From Prevotellaceae bacterium (GTDB lineage Bacteria; Bacteroidota; Bacteroidia; Bacteroidales; UBA932): 6,767 nt of DNA. The notes under the pieces are model-generated. The model made no database searches, was not told the DNA's origin, and worked only from the letters and a program-made list of their open reading frames with translations. The stretch spans positions 1-6,767 of the forward strand of contig JAISDK010000002.1 in assembly GCA_031264875.1 (NCBI GenBank), in the 5' to 3' direction. The number at the start of each line of letters is the position of its first letter. The first letter of the stretch is position 1. Shown one piece after another: positions 1 through 6,267 of the stretch. Position numbers and translations under genes: made by a program.

Positions 1-50
1 AATAAGACTGATACTCCTGTCATGAAGATTTTTACAATATTTGTATTCAT
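1..50 (-). CDS. Partial N-terminus of an unidentified protein, running off the left edge
   Basis: On the minus strand an ATG at 50-48 opens a frame that stays open to the window edge and reads MNTNIVKIFMTGVSVL. A basic start followed by hydrophobic residues would fit the beginning of a signal peptide or membrane anchor, but 16 residues are too few to assign a family. The main support is position: a Bacteroidota-type promoter (74-104) lies just upstream with its -7 box 23 nt from the ATG, and the tRNA-Asp unit that precedes it is closed by its own terminator. The function is unknown. A 15-codon plus-strand frame at 22-69 overlaps it but has no comparable promoter support. Confidence 0.45.
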   Translation of the reverse strand, partial: MNTNIVKIFMTGVSVL

Positions 51-73
51 AATAATTACTTATTTTTAATGCA

Positions 74-104
74 CAAAATTATGTATAAATGCCAAAACTG
101 CAAA
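74..104 (-). promoter_or_regulatory. Promoter, Bacteroidota primary-sigma type, for the left-edge gene
   Basis: Read on the minus strand, TTTG (104-101) is followed after exactly 19 nt by TAATTTTG (81-74). This matches the TTTG-N19-21-TAnnTTTG promoter form known from Bacteroides. Transcription would start near 67, leaving a short leader before the ATG at 50. It lies downstream of the tRNA-Asp terminator, so it would start a separate unit. Confidence 0.6.
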
Positions 105-145
105 ATTTGTTCTGAAATGTTTTTCTTTAAGGCGCTAATACTTGC

Positions 146-188
146 AAAAACACCCATAAAGTTCTTTTGAGGATACTTTTACGGGTGT
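146..188 (-). terminator. Intrinsic terminator of the tRNA-Asp transcript
   Basis: On the minus strand ACACCCGTAAAAGT pairs with ACTTTATGGGTGT around an A-rich loop, and five Ts follow (complement of 150-146). One pair is G-U in the minus-strand RNA but would be an A-C mismatch in plus-strand RNA. That, and the T run on the minus side, point to minus-strand termination. The hairpin starts 27 nt after the tRNA 3' end. Confidence 0.75.
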
Positions 189-214
189 CTAACCTTTTAT
201 TTAAAACATGTTTG

Positions 215-289
215 CGGTGCGGATGGGACTCGAACCCACGACCCCATGCGTGACAGGCATGTATTCTAACCAGGCTGAACTACCGCACC
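215..289 (-). tRNA. tRNA-Asp (anticodon GTC)
   Basis: The minus strand folds as a complete 75-nt tRNA. The 7-bp acceptor stem is GGTGCGG/CCGCACC. The anticodon arm is CATGC-CTGTCAC-GCATG, with GTC complementary to plus-strand 252-254. The T arm is GTGGG-TTCGAGT-CCCAT, a canonical TTCGA-type loop. The discriminator base is G, as expected for aspartate tRNA identity. The 3' CCA is not encoded (GCAAA follows), so CCA must be added after transcription. The gene has its own promoter and terminator and appears to be a single-gene unit. Confidence 0.96.
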
Positions 290-303
290 AACAAATTCGG
301 GCG

Positions 304-334
304 CAAAGGTAAGGCTATTTTTTGAATCTCCAAA
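304..334 (-). promoter_or_regulatory. Promoter of tRNA-Asp
   Basis: On the minus strand TTTG (334-331), a 19-nt spacer and TACCTTTG (311-304) form a full match to the Bacteroidota promoter form. The -7 box ends 15 nt before the mature tRNA 5' end at 289, a usual distance for a tRNA gene. The box runs on into GCGCCCGAAT, which also follows the -7 box of the promoter at 6237. Confidence 0.75.
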
Positions 335-433
335 TTTTCCAGGAATAAATCACAAATATTTTTTCAGATATTAACATGTGGAATTAATTATCAGCAATTT
401 CAGGTCAGTGCGCGGCGTAAATTTGTTTTGTAG

Positions 434-491
434 AGACGCAATGAATCACGTTTCCGTGTGGCAAAAAAAGACGCGATGAATCGCGTCTTTT
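434..491. repeat. Two copies of a palindromic repeat (AGACGCRATGAATCRCG)
   Basis: A 17-bp element at 434-450 recurs at 469-485 with two differences, A440/G475 and A448/G483. The right copy lies inside a perfect 12-bp inverted repeat, 466-477 with 480-491. In the left copy both changes become G-U pairs if read as minus-strand RNA, but A-C mismatches as plus-strand RNA. The left copy has lost pairing at its outer edge (435/452) and has no T run. The pair looks like a short dispersed palindrome of which one copy now serves as a terminator. Confidence 0.6.
463..491 (-). terminator. Strong intrinsic terminator after the SGNH hydrolase gene
   Basis: Read on the minus strand, AAAAGACGCGAT pairs perfectly with ATCGCGTCTTTT across a 2-nt spacer, and the T run extends to seven (complement of 469-463). 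It begins 23 nt after the stop codon at 515 and closes the isomerase-hydrolase unit before the tRNA-Asp promoter. The hairpin is symmetric, but the long T run is only on the minus side. Confidence 0.8.
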
Positions 492-514
492 CAATTTCTG
501 TTTTCTTTCAATTG

Positions 515-1204
515 TCACTTTATCGTCTTGCTGATTACTTCTTTTGCTAATTTCTCCATAATTTCGTAGCCTTGGGCGCTAAGATGCACTCCGTCGGTAC
601 CATAGGATTTTGTCAAAGCATGATTTTCGTCGTGCAGGGAACCGTAATAATCAATATATGCGAATTTGTTTGCCGCAGCGTATGCCTTTATCCTGGCATT
701 GAGCGACTGTATTTTTTTCGGCACATCCTGTATTTCCTTTCGCCACGGGTATTCTCCTGCAGGAGTAACCGACGAAAGAATTACTTTGATTTTGTTGACT
801 TTCGCCAGTTCAGCCATGGATATGATATTACCTACTGTAAAATCCTCGTCGTAAGAACCTGAGTTTTCAGCGACATCATTTGTCCCTATGTTGATCAACA
901 CAGCTGCGGGTTTCAGATTTATCACATCCTGACGGAAACGCGATAACAATTGAGGGCTTGTCTGTCCGCCGATTCCTCTTCCGAGATAATTGTTTGCGGT
1001 GAAAAAATCCGGACGCTGCTCCGCCCATGCCTGTGTGATTGAATTTCCGATGAACACTACGCGTTTTTCATTTTTTGCAGGCGCGGGTAATTTGGAATTT
1101 GCTTCGGCATATCTTTTAATATTTATCTGCTCGTTGTATCCCTGAGCATTTCCGAAAATACTGAAAATAAATAAAAATGAGAATATTAAACAACTTGTTT
1201 TCAT
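515..1204 (-). CDS. Secreted SGNH/GDSL-family hydrolase (lipase/esterase-like)
   Basis: The 229-residue protein begins with a signal peptide (basic start, hydrophobic 5-18, likely cleavage near GNA-QG at 20-22). It then carries the four SGNH blocks. GNSIT at 53-57 holds the nucleophile Ser55, Gly79 lies in RGIGGQT, Asn109 lies in GTND at 107-110, and the Asp-His pair is in DGVH at 204-207. All catalytic and oxyanion-hole positions are present, so the enzyme should be active. The family includes acyl and acetyl esterases, and the closest-looking Bacteroidota relatives are often annotated as acetylhydrolases or carbohydrate esterases. The substrate cannot be read from the sequence. It is the second gene of a unit with the isomerase-like gene 17 nt upstream and has no Shine-Dalgarno sequence, only an AT-rich leader, as is normal for this phylum. 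The stop is TGA, followed by a strong terminator. Confidence 0.88.
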   Translation of the reverse strand: MKTSCLIFSFLFIFSIFGNAQGYNEQINIKRYAEANSKLPAPAKNEKRVVFIGNSITQAWAEQRPDFFTANNYLGRGIGGQTSPQLLSRFRQDVINLKPAAVLINIGTNDVAENSGSYDEDFTVGNIISMAELAKVNKIKVILSSVTPAGEYPWRKEIQDVPKKIQSLNARIKAYAAANKFAYIDYYGSLHDENHALTKSYGTDGVHLSAQGYEIMEKLAKEVISKTIK

Positions 1205-1221
1205 ATATAAAAAATTAAAAA

Positions 1222-2079
1222 TTATTTTGTACTGTCAATAACGCCTTTGAAATAACCTATAGATTCAGCCAGTCCTGCCAAAGGATCGTCCATGTCCTTT
1301 TCGAACTCAAGACTGCATGCTCCGCTGTATTTTACTTCCCGGAGCATACGCACAAACGCCGGAATATCAATGACTCCACGTCCCATTTCGCATGTGCTTC
1401 CCGCTTTGCTTGCCGCAGTAACGTTCTTGATATGAATGTCAAACACACGTGATTGATATTCCTTCAAATCGGCTACGGGATCTTTGCCATTGCGCATATC
1501 ATGTCCAATATCAAGACACATTCCCATTCTCGGGTCAAGGTTTTTTACATGTCCCCAAACGTCGTCCGCATCGGGATATTTGTCGGGCATGTCCGGACCA
1601 TGCAGGTGAATGGCATACTTCATATCATACTTTTCCACCTTTTTATCTATATAAGGCAACAGATTATGCAGAGGAACGCCGACGATGATGTTTACGCCAA
1701 CTTTTTTAGCATATTCGAATGCGTTATCAACCTCGCCTTCGCTGTTCATATAAATAGGTCCAACTCCATAACCTGTAACATTTGCCTCTTTCAGTTTAGC
1801 ATGAAAAGCGGCAATCTGTTCTTCGTTACTGTTCAAAGGCAAGTGAAAATCCTTTATACACAGATAATGTACGTCCATGCGCTTCATCATCTTCAGCGAC
1901 TGCTCCAAATCGAACTTTACAAAGCTGAAGCCTGCCATGGACACTTTAAACAAACTTTTGCTTCCCGTCTCTTTTCCAGAGTCCTGTCCGTAGAGTTTTT
2001 CATTCGGGAGCATTGAAGCTGCAACTGCGGCAACAAGTCCCGCTCCTGTTCTTTTTACAAAATTCCTTCTTGTGGTCAT
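1222..2079 (-). CDS. Tat-exported TIM-barrel protein, sugar-phosphate isomerase/epimerase family
   Basis: This 285-residue protein resembles the xylose isomerase-like TIM-barrel superfamily (AP endonuclease 2 fold). The N-terminus TTRRNFVKRTG with a hydrophobic stretch at 12-23 is a twin-arginine signal (Arg4, Arg5), so the folded, metal-loaded protein is probably exported; there is no lipobox cysteine. By comparison with epimerases of the family, the likely metal ligands are Asp190 (CLDIGH), His216 (DIHIKN) and Glu258 (SLEFE). The usual first Glu ligand seems to be replaced by His158 in YAIHLHGPD, a feature I associate with a Bacteroidota subfamily. Length is normal for the family. It is the first gene of a unit with the secreted SGNH hydrolase, which suggests periplasmic sugar processing. 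The substrate and reaction are unknown, and a role as an oxidoreductase or epimerase accessory protein cannot be excluded. Confidence 0.82.
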   Translation of the reverse strand: MTTRRNFVKRTGAGLVAAVAASMLPNEKLYGQDSGKETGSKSLFKVSMAGFSFVKFDLEQSLKMMKRMDVHYLCIKDFHLPLNSNEEQIAAFHAKLKEANVTGYGVGPIYMNSEGEVDNAFEYAKKVGVNIIVGVPLHNLLPYIDKKVEKYDMKYAIHLHGPDMPDKYPDADDVWGHVKNLDPRMGMCLDIGHDMRNGKDPVADLKEYQSRVFDIHIKNVTAASKAGSTCEMGRGVIDIPAFVRMLREVKYSGACSLEFEKDMDDPLAGLAESIGYFKGVIDSTK

Positions 2080-2104
2080 ATTATTTTTTTAAATTTTAAC
2101 GCCC

Positions 2105-2134
2105 CAAATGTATAGACTTTTTCGTAATTGCAAT
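2105..2134 (-). promoter_or_regulatory. Promoter of the isomerase-SGNH hydrolase unit
   Basis: On the minus strand ATTG (2134-2131), an 18-nt spacer and TACATTTG (2112-2105) approximate the TTTG-N19-TAnnTTTG form, with a perfect -7 box. Transcription would start near 2098, about 20 nt before the ATG at 2079. It lies downstream of the 42-bp repeat array, so the two minus-strand units can be expressed separately. Confidence 0.6.
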
Positions 2135-2212
2135 TTTTTTTCTCTAAATCAGGGATTATAAGATATATAAAAGTTGATAGCTAAGTTAAAAAAACGGGAA
2201 ACGGATGTCGCC

Positions 2213-2410
2213 GAGGCAAAAAAAATGAAAAATGCTTCAGTTACGAGTGTATCCGAGGCAAAAAAACGAAAAATGTCTCAGTTGCGAGTGTATCTGGGGC
2301 AAAAAAAATGAAAAATGTCTCAGTTACGTGTGTATCCGAGGCAAAAAAAACAAAAAATGCCTCAGTTACGTGTGTATCCGAAGCAAAAACGAAAAATGTC
2401 CCAGTTACTA
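2213..2410. repeat. Tandem repeat array, 41-42 bp unit, about 4.7 copies
   Basis: Units begin with GAGGC or a variant at 2213, 2255, 2296, 2338 and 2380. Their lengths are 42, 41, 42 and 42 bp, and the last is a partial unit of about 31 bp. Each reads roughly GRGGC, an A tract of 7-9 interrupted once, AAAAATG, YCTCAGTTACG and TGTGTATCC. Copies differ at a few positions and in A-tract length. The arms GAGGCA and TGCCTC within a unit are complementary: perfect in unit 4, and held by G-U pairs in units 1-3 if read as plus-strand RNA. Read on the minus strand, each unit gives T runs of up to eight. The array fills most of the 335-bp gap between the barrel gene and the next promoter, starting 5 bp after the barrel stop codon. 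Some plus-strand frames stay open through it, but the 41-bp unit breaks the phase. Confidence 0.85.
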
Positions 2411-2414
2411 CAGT

Positions 2415-4559
2415 TTATTTGTTGAGATTAATTCCCGATTCGTTCTGGTACAGACGTTTTTCTGGCCTGTTCTTTTGCGTTTCGCTTTTCAGGTTGATGT
2501 TCAGTCCAAGCATTATGAGGTATTTACGGTCAAGATTCTCCTGTGTACTGTCCATCAGGTAACCTTTATCATTCTGATGCGTTTCCATTTTCAGTCCGCC
2601 AAGAAAATATCTCATTCCGGCTTGAAACGTAATAATGCTGTTCGGACGCAAGCCGAAAGTAATTTCTGATTCGGGGGTATACTGCTTTGTGGTCATAAAT
2701 GGAGTGAAACTGTATTTTTGATACATTACATATCCGTTTGCAAACACTTTTTTGTATCGGGCGTTGAAATTCACATTCGTGTAGAACGTTCCCTTGTCGA
2801 TATTTGAGAAGTATGTGTGGCGATAACCCGCACTGCCGCCGATGCTGCCCCACTTGCGATTGTAGCGCAGGCTAAACATCCCGTCCAGTTCGCTGAAATG
2901 TTCATCGTTGATGTACGTCTGCGTATATACCCTGCCATCATTGCTTCCCCATGGAACGATATAATTGGATACAGTCAGGTAACTGACTTGCGGCGAGAGG
3001 TAAATGCCGCTTTTGTTGAACGTATATCCATAAGCGAACTTCTGTCTGTGGACGGGTTGCAGGTATGGATTGCCGATCGAGACTAAGAGTGAATCGGACG
3101 AGGTATTGTAGGGATTCATGTAGCCTATATCGGGCGCATTATTGTTTTTGAGATAACTCAGGCGCATGGAGTTATACGAATCCGCCCTGTATGTGATTGC
3201 CGCGGTAGCTGTCGGACTGCAATAGCTGTTGTTTTTGTCGCCGGAGCGGTTGAAAATCAGGTCTGCTCCTATGGACGCCATGTAGCTGAAATGCTCGTTG
3301 AGCGAGTTGCTTGCGTCCACGTACAGATATTCGTCCAGTTCCCTGTAATTGAATATGGGCGAGGATATGTGATTAATTTTGTCTTTCCTGAATTTTGTTC
3401 CGCTTCCGACGTTTGACGACTGTCCGAGCCAGCTGAAACTGTAATTCAGATCGAACGATGATGAAGTTCTGGAATTGTCGTAGTTGAACAGGTAGTGATA
3501 TTGCGGACGGTTGTCGTATGTCTCACGCGTTTCGCCTTTATTCTGATTGCCATTGAAGTTCAGGCGAAAGGTGGTTTCCAGTTGACTTTTATTTCTGAAA
3601 CCGTGCTTGTAATATGCGTTGTATGTGTTTACATAATAACTGTTTTCCCTGTTCGTAGAAATGTCGAAAACAGAGCGGATATTGCCGGATGCAAGTTCCC
3701 CGCTTCCATTCTGTTTCGTGTCGGATGGATTGCTGATATACGTGATGCTGTATGACAGATAATCGTCTTCGGAAAAGACATGATCGCCGCCAAGACAGAC
3801 ATACCAGGAATTTGAATTGTAGAATCCAGTCGTTTCACTGTTTTTCGAATAGCCGCTATTCTGCTGCGAGGACAGGTAGCGGCTTTCGTCGTCGCTGAAA
3901 TAAAAATGACTGCCGGTCAAGTAAACCAGCCGTTTTGTATTGCCCGTTTCGACGTCCATACTGCTGTAGCCAAATTCTCCCGGAACGGAATGTCGGGTAG
4001 AGGCGTTCAACAGGCGGTAGTCGTACTGTTTACGCGACATCTTGAGATTCACCACCGCTGTCACGCTGCCCGATACATATCGAGCCGAAGGAACTTCTAT
4101 CACCTCGACCGATTCGACGTCTTCGGGGTCAATTCCATTAAGACCGTTTCCTCTGGGTATGCCGTTGATAAGAATGAGCGGCGTGGAGCCGTTGCTCATT
4201 CCGACCTTCCTGTTTGTTTCATCTACCACGAGCAGTGGAATTTCACTAAGGGCAGCGAAGACGTTGTTCGCTTTTTTTGCAGAAGATGAAAGCTTGAATA
4301 TTGCGCCGTTTGCCGTCTGTTCGACGACGTTGCTCCTGTCGGCTACAATCGTCACTTCGTCCAGACTGATTTGCCGGCGGAGGACGTATCTTTTGTGCTG
4401 GTCGGAATTAAGTGTTACGCTATCCGACACAGTCTGATAAACGGTATCGGAGATAATCAGCAGGTAATTGCCTTTCTTCATTTCGATGAACTCGAATACG
4501 CCTTTTATATCGGCAAGCGTAGCGCTGACCAAAGTGTCGGAAGCATACAGCGATACCAC
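2415..4559 (-). CDS. Outer-membrane beta-barrel family protein, N-terminally truncated (no signal peptide)
   Basis: This 714-codon frame resembles the Bacteroidota outer-membrane beta-barrel family (OMP_b-brl_3 type, related to TonB-dependent receptors). Residues 1-60 are the rest of a CarboxypepD_reg-like Ig domain. Residues 65-172 resemble a plug, with LDEVTIVAD and LILINGIPRG at about 128-137. The remainder is a barrel rich in alternating aromatic strands and contains the family-typical GNPYLQP at 496-502. Such proteins sit in the outer membrane and import or bind large ligands; the ligand is unknown. The start is abnormal: GTG at 4559 has no signal peptide, and domain sequence (TAETGEPLAVV) continues upstream in the same frame to a TAA at 4595-4593. 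A plausible original ATG at 4612 is in another frame. The gene is therefore either disrupted or affected by a sequence error. It follows the FadL-like gene in the same transcript. It has no TonB box that I can identify. Confidence 0.8.
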   Translation of the reverse strand: MVSLYASDTLVSATLADIKGVFEFIEMKKGNYLLIISDTVYQTVSDSVTLNSDQHKRYVLRRQISLDEVTIVADRSNVVEQTANGAIFKLSSSAKKANNVFAALSEIPLLVVDETNRKVGMSNGSTPLILINGIPRGNGLNGIDPEDVESVEVIEVPSARYVSGSVTAVVNLKMSRKQYDYRLLNASTRHSVPGEFGYSSMDVETGNTKRLVYLTGSHFYFSDDESRYLSSQQNSGYSKNSETTGFYNSNSWYVCLGGDHVFSEDDYLSYSITYISNPSDTKQNGSGELASGNIRSVFDISTNRENSYYVNTYNAYYKHGFRNKSQLETTFRLNFNGNQNKGETRETYDNRPQYHYLFNYDNSRTSSSFDLNYSFSWLGQSSNVGSGTKFRKDKINHISSPIFNYRELDEYLYVDASNSLNEHFSYMASIGADLIFNRSGDKNNSYCSPTATAAITYRADSYNSMRLSYLKNNNAPDIGYMNPYNTSSDSLLVSIGNPYLQPVHRQKFAYGYTFNKSGIYLSPQVSYLTVSNYIVPWGSNDGRVYTQTYINDEHFSELDGMFSLRYNRKWGSIGGSAGYRHTYFSNIDKGTFYTNVNFNARYKKVFANGYVMYQKYSFTPFMTTKQYTPESEITFGLRPNSIITFQAGMRYFLGGLKMETHQNDKGYLMDSTQENLDRKYLIMLGLNINLKSETQKNRPEKRLYQNESGINLNK

Positions 4560-4612
4560 TACAGCAAGCGGTTCTCCGGTTTCGGCAGTATATTAAATAT
4601 TGCCGTTTTCAT
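4559..4612 (-). other. Remnant 5' end of the barrel gene: 17-codon frame overlapping the GTG start
   Basis: An ATG at 4612-4610, 17 nt after the FadL-like stop codon, begins MKTAIFNILPKPENRLL and ends at TAG (4561-4559). The TAG shares its last base with the GTG of the long barrel frame (TAGTG). MKTAIFNI looks like the start of a signal peptide. The bases after it encode ETGEPLAVV of the CarboxypepD_reg domain if read in the barrel frame. The simplest reading is a deletion, not a multiple of three, that removed the rest of the signal peptide and the start of the domain. Stop-start coupling as a short leader peptide is possible but less likely. Confidence 0.55.
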
Positions 4613-4629
4613 TTCGGATACAAAATTAA

Positions 4630-6138
4630 TCAATCGTTATCAAACGTCCATCCGAGAGTTAATGAAAGTCTCCTGTTTTTAAGACTTTCGCTAATCCTGC
4701 CCGCTTCGGCATAGTGCGTATAATAATCGCCGGCATTCGTGTGTATATAAGCCAAATCGATATTGAATTGCTTGAATTTGCAGCCAAATCCTGCAGAACA
4801 GGTTTGACGCGACAAATCGTAGTCTTTATCAGGACTTTGATTATACATGTATCCGGCGCGTACTGCGAAGTTTTTTATCCATATTTCGGTTCCAAAGCGC
4901 AGATTAACTGTATTTTTGAAATATTTTTTGATATCGGAATTGAATTGGCTGGTCGGCTCGCTTCCCCTGAGTTTGATTCGGGAATAGTCCGCATATTCAC
5001 AGTCTATGCTTACAAGCCCAAGTTTTCCAAATACATAAGCGAATGACCCGACTGCTTTGTACGGCGTCTTTATTTTTTCGAAAAACAGGTAATATTCTCC
5101 GCCGGGTCCATCTCTTAGAGGCATTTCAGTCGTTTTATAATCAGCCTCTAAGGACGCCGAATACAGGTTGTCCATAATCAGAGGATAATCTTCTTCATCT
5201 TCAACATTTCTGTAAGGATAGAAAAAATAATCGGGAGAATGGAACGAGAGCCCGAATCTCACAGGCTGAACGGGTTTATAGATGATTCCTATTTTGCAAT
5301 TTACTCCGTATCCGCTTATTTTCAGATTTGTATTATAGATAAGCTTGTCAAAATCGGAGCTATTGTTCTCGTGGGCATATTCTTTGTATGCGACTTCATG
5401 TTTATAGTTCAACGTCGTCATCCCTAACAGGATACCGGCATATAATTTGTCGTTGAAATTAGCGCCAACGTCTAATGTCATTTCTCCCGAAGAACCCCTG
5501 TATGAAGAATTAATTTGCCGGTAAACACGATCTCCGTAATTAAGAGCGCCAAGATAAGCGTTTTCGTCCCAGTCGATAAGATGAGTACCATAAGCCATTA
5601 CAACATCCCAGTCAAGAGGATTATAATCGAAAAATGCATTGTACGAATTGAGATAGTCGGGAGCAAAAAAATCCGCATCTGCATTTGCCTTGTCTGAAAA
5701 ATAGTCAATTATGGAATTTTCACTAAGAACGCTTCCGGATGAGGTACGGCGATTGAAATTCGTTTTTTTCAGATATGTTATGCCGAGATTCCAGTCGATA
5801 CTTCCCTGATTTTCCAGAGTAACAACAGCGCCAATGCTCGAAATTCCCGCATACAGGCGCGAATTGTTTGCGTGAACCCCGGCAAAGTCGGAATTACTGT
5901 AAACATGATTCAGCGAAGACGTAAACGATACATGATGTTTCCGGAAGACAGCCAATCCGGCGGGATTGATTCCGATACTTGAAACATCGCCTCCCAAAGC
6001 TCCAAAAGCGCCGCCCATAGCTGCAAAACGTGCTGTCCCTTCATAATCCTGATATGAAACTTTCAACATATCATCAATTGTTTGAGCATTCAACTCGAAG
6101 ATACACAAAGCAAACAAGAATGTAAAAAACTTTTTCAT
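4630..6138 (-). CDS. OmpP1/FadL/TodX-like outer-membrane transport protein
   Basis: The 502-residue protein has a clear signal peptide (MKKFF, hydrophobic 4-13, cleavage near LNA-QT at 17-20). Next comes a conserved N-terminal segment ARFAAMGGAFGALGGDVSSI continuing into GINPAG (37-61), which is the hallmark of Bacteroidota FadL-like porins and forms the hatch region. The rest alternates aromatic-rich strands and polar loops and ends in LSLTLGWTF, a C-terminal beta-signal-like strand. Members of the family let hydrophobic compounds cross the outer membrane; the ligand cannot be read here. I chose the ATG at 6138 over the in-frame GTG at 6144, which would only add two residues before a typical MKK start. 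It is the first gene of a unit with the barrel gene 17 nt downstream. The promoter lies 29 nt upstream, giving a short leader. Confidence 0.82.
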   Translation of the reverse strand: MKKFFTFLFALCIFELNAQTIDDMLKVSYQDYEGTARFAAMGGAFGALGGDVSSIGINPAGLAVFRKHHVSFTSSLNHVYSNSDFAGVHANNSRLYAGISSIGAVVTLENQGSIDWNLGITYLKKTNFNRRTSSGSVLSENSIIDYFSDKANADADFFAPDYLNSYNAFFDYNPLDWDVVMAYGTHLIDWDENAYLGALNYGDRVYRQINSSYRGSSGEMTLDVGANFNDKLYAGILLGMTTLNYKHEVAYKEYAHENNSSDFDKLIYNTNLKISGYGVNCKIGIIYKPVQPVRFGLSFHSPDYFFYPYRNVEDEEDYPLIMDNLYSASLEADYKTTEMPLRDGPGGEYYLFFEKIKTPYKAVGSFAYVFGKLGLVSIDCEYADYSRIKLRGSEPTSQFNSDIKKYFKNTVNLRFGTEIWIKNFAVRAGYMYNQSPDKDYDLSRQTCSAGFGCKFKQFNIDLAYIHTNAGDYYTHYAEAGRISESLKNRRLSLTLGWTFDND

Positions 6139-6166
6139 GACCACTAAATTCTAATTAATTTGCCTG

Positions 6167-6174
6167 CAAATGTA
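6167..6174 (-). promoter_or_regulatory. -7 promoter box of the FadL-like/barrel unit
   Basis: TACATTTG on the minus strand (6174-6167) is a perfect TAnnTTTG box and is identical to the -7 box at 2112-2105. It lies 28 nt before the ATG at 6138. I find no good TTTG at the usual 19-21 nt spacing; a TTTTG occurs about 29 nt upstream. An activator or a weak basal promoter is possible. Confidence 0.5.
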
Positions 6175-6236
6175 AGAAACTTTTCTGTTTTCACATTATT
6201 TAACAAAATATAAAAGTCGTTCATGAAAATATACAA

Positions 6237-6244
6237 TAATTTTG
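6237..6244 (+). promoter_or_regulatory. -7 promoter box of the right-end secreted protein gene
   Basis: TAATTTTG is a perfect TAnnTTTG box, 23 nt before the ATG at 6268. It continues into GCGCCCGAAT, as in the tRNA-Asp promoter. No clear TTTG sits 19-21 nt upstream. The region upstream (6175-6236) is shared with the divergent FadL-like promoter, so a regulator bound there could affect both. Confidence 0.5.
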
Positions 6245-6267
6245 CGCCCGAATAATATTTTAAAGAA

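Noticed and set aside
22..69. Plus-strand 15-codon hydrophobic frame (MKIFTIFVFIIITYF)
   Set aside because: It is very short and AT-rich, and overlaps the minus-strand gene start that has a consensus promoter; no plus-strand promoter was found.
211..215. Missing CCA end as a sign of a tRNA pseudogene
   Set aside because: All stems, the T loop and the discriminator are intact, and many Bacteroidota tRNA genes do not encode CCA.
1453..2016. Plus-strand open frame of 187 codons antisense to the isomerase gene
   Set aside because: The minus-strand protein has a Tat signal and a full family pattern; the plus frame has no recognisable domain or promoter and is a codon-usage shadow.
2232..2669. 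Plus-strand open frame of 145 codons with a repetitive KNEKCLSYVCIRGKK-like N-terminus
   Set aside because: The repetition comes from the 42-bp DNA array, the second half is antisense to the barrel gene, the 41-bp unit breaks the repeat phase, and no promoter is seen.
4561..4592. Programmed -1 frameshift joining the 4612 frame to the barrel frame
   Set aside because: There is no X-XXY-YYZ slippery sequence in the overlap, and the fused product would still lack a full signal peptide, so a deletion fits better.
4621..4628. TAATTTTG on the minus strand just before the ATG at 4612, matching a -7 box
   Set aside because: No TTTG lies at 19-21 nt upstream (the nearest CAAA complement is only 12 nt away), and the barrel gene is better explained as co-transcribed with the FadL-like gene.
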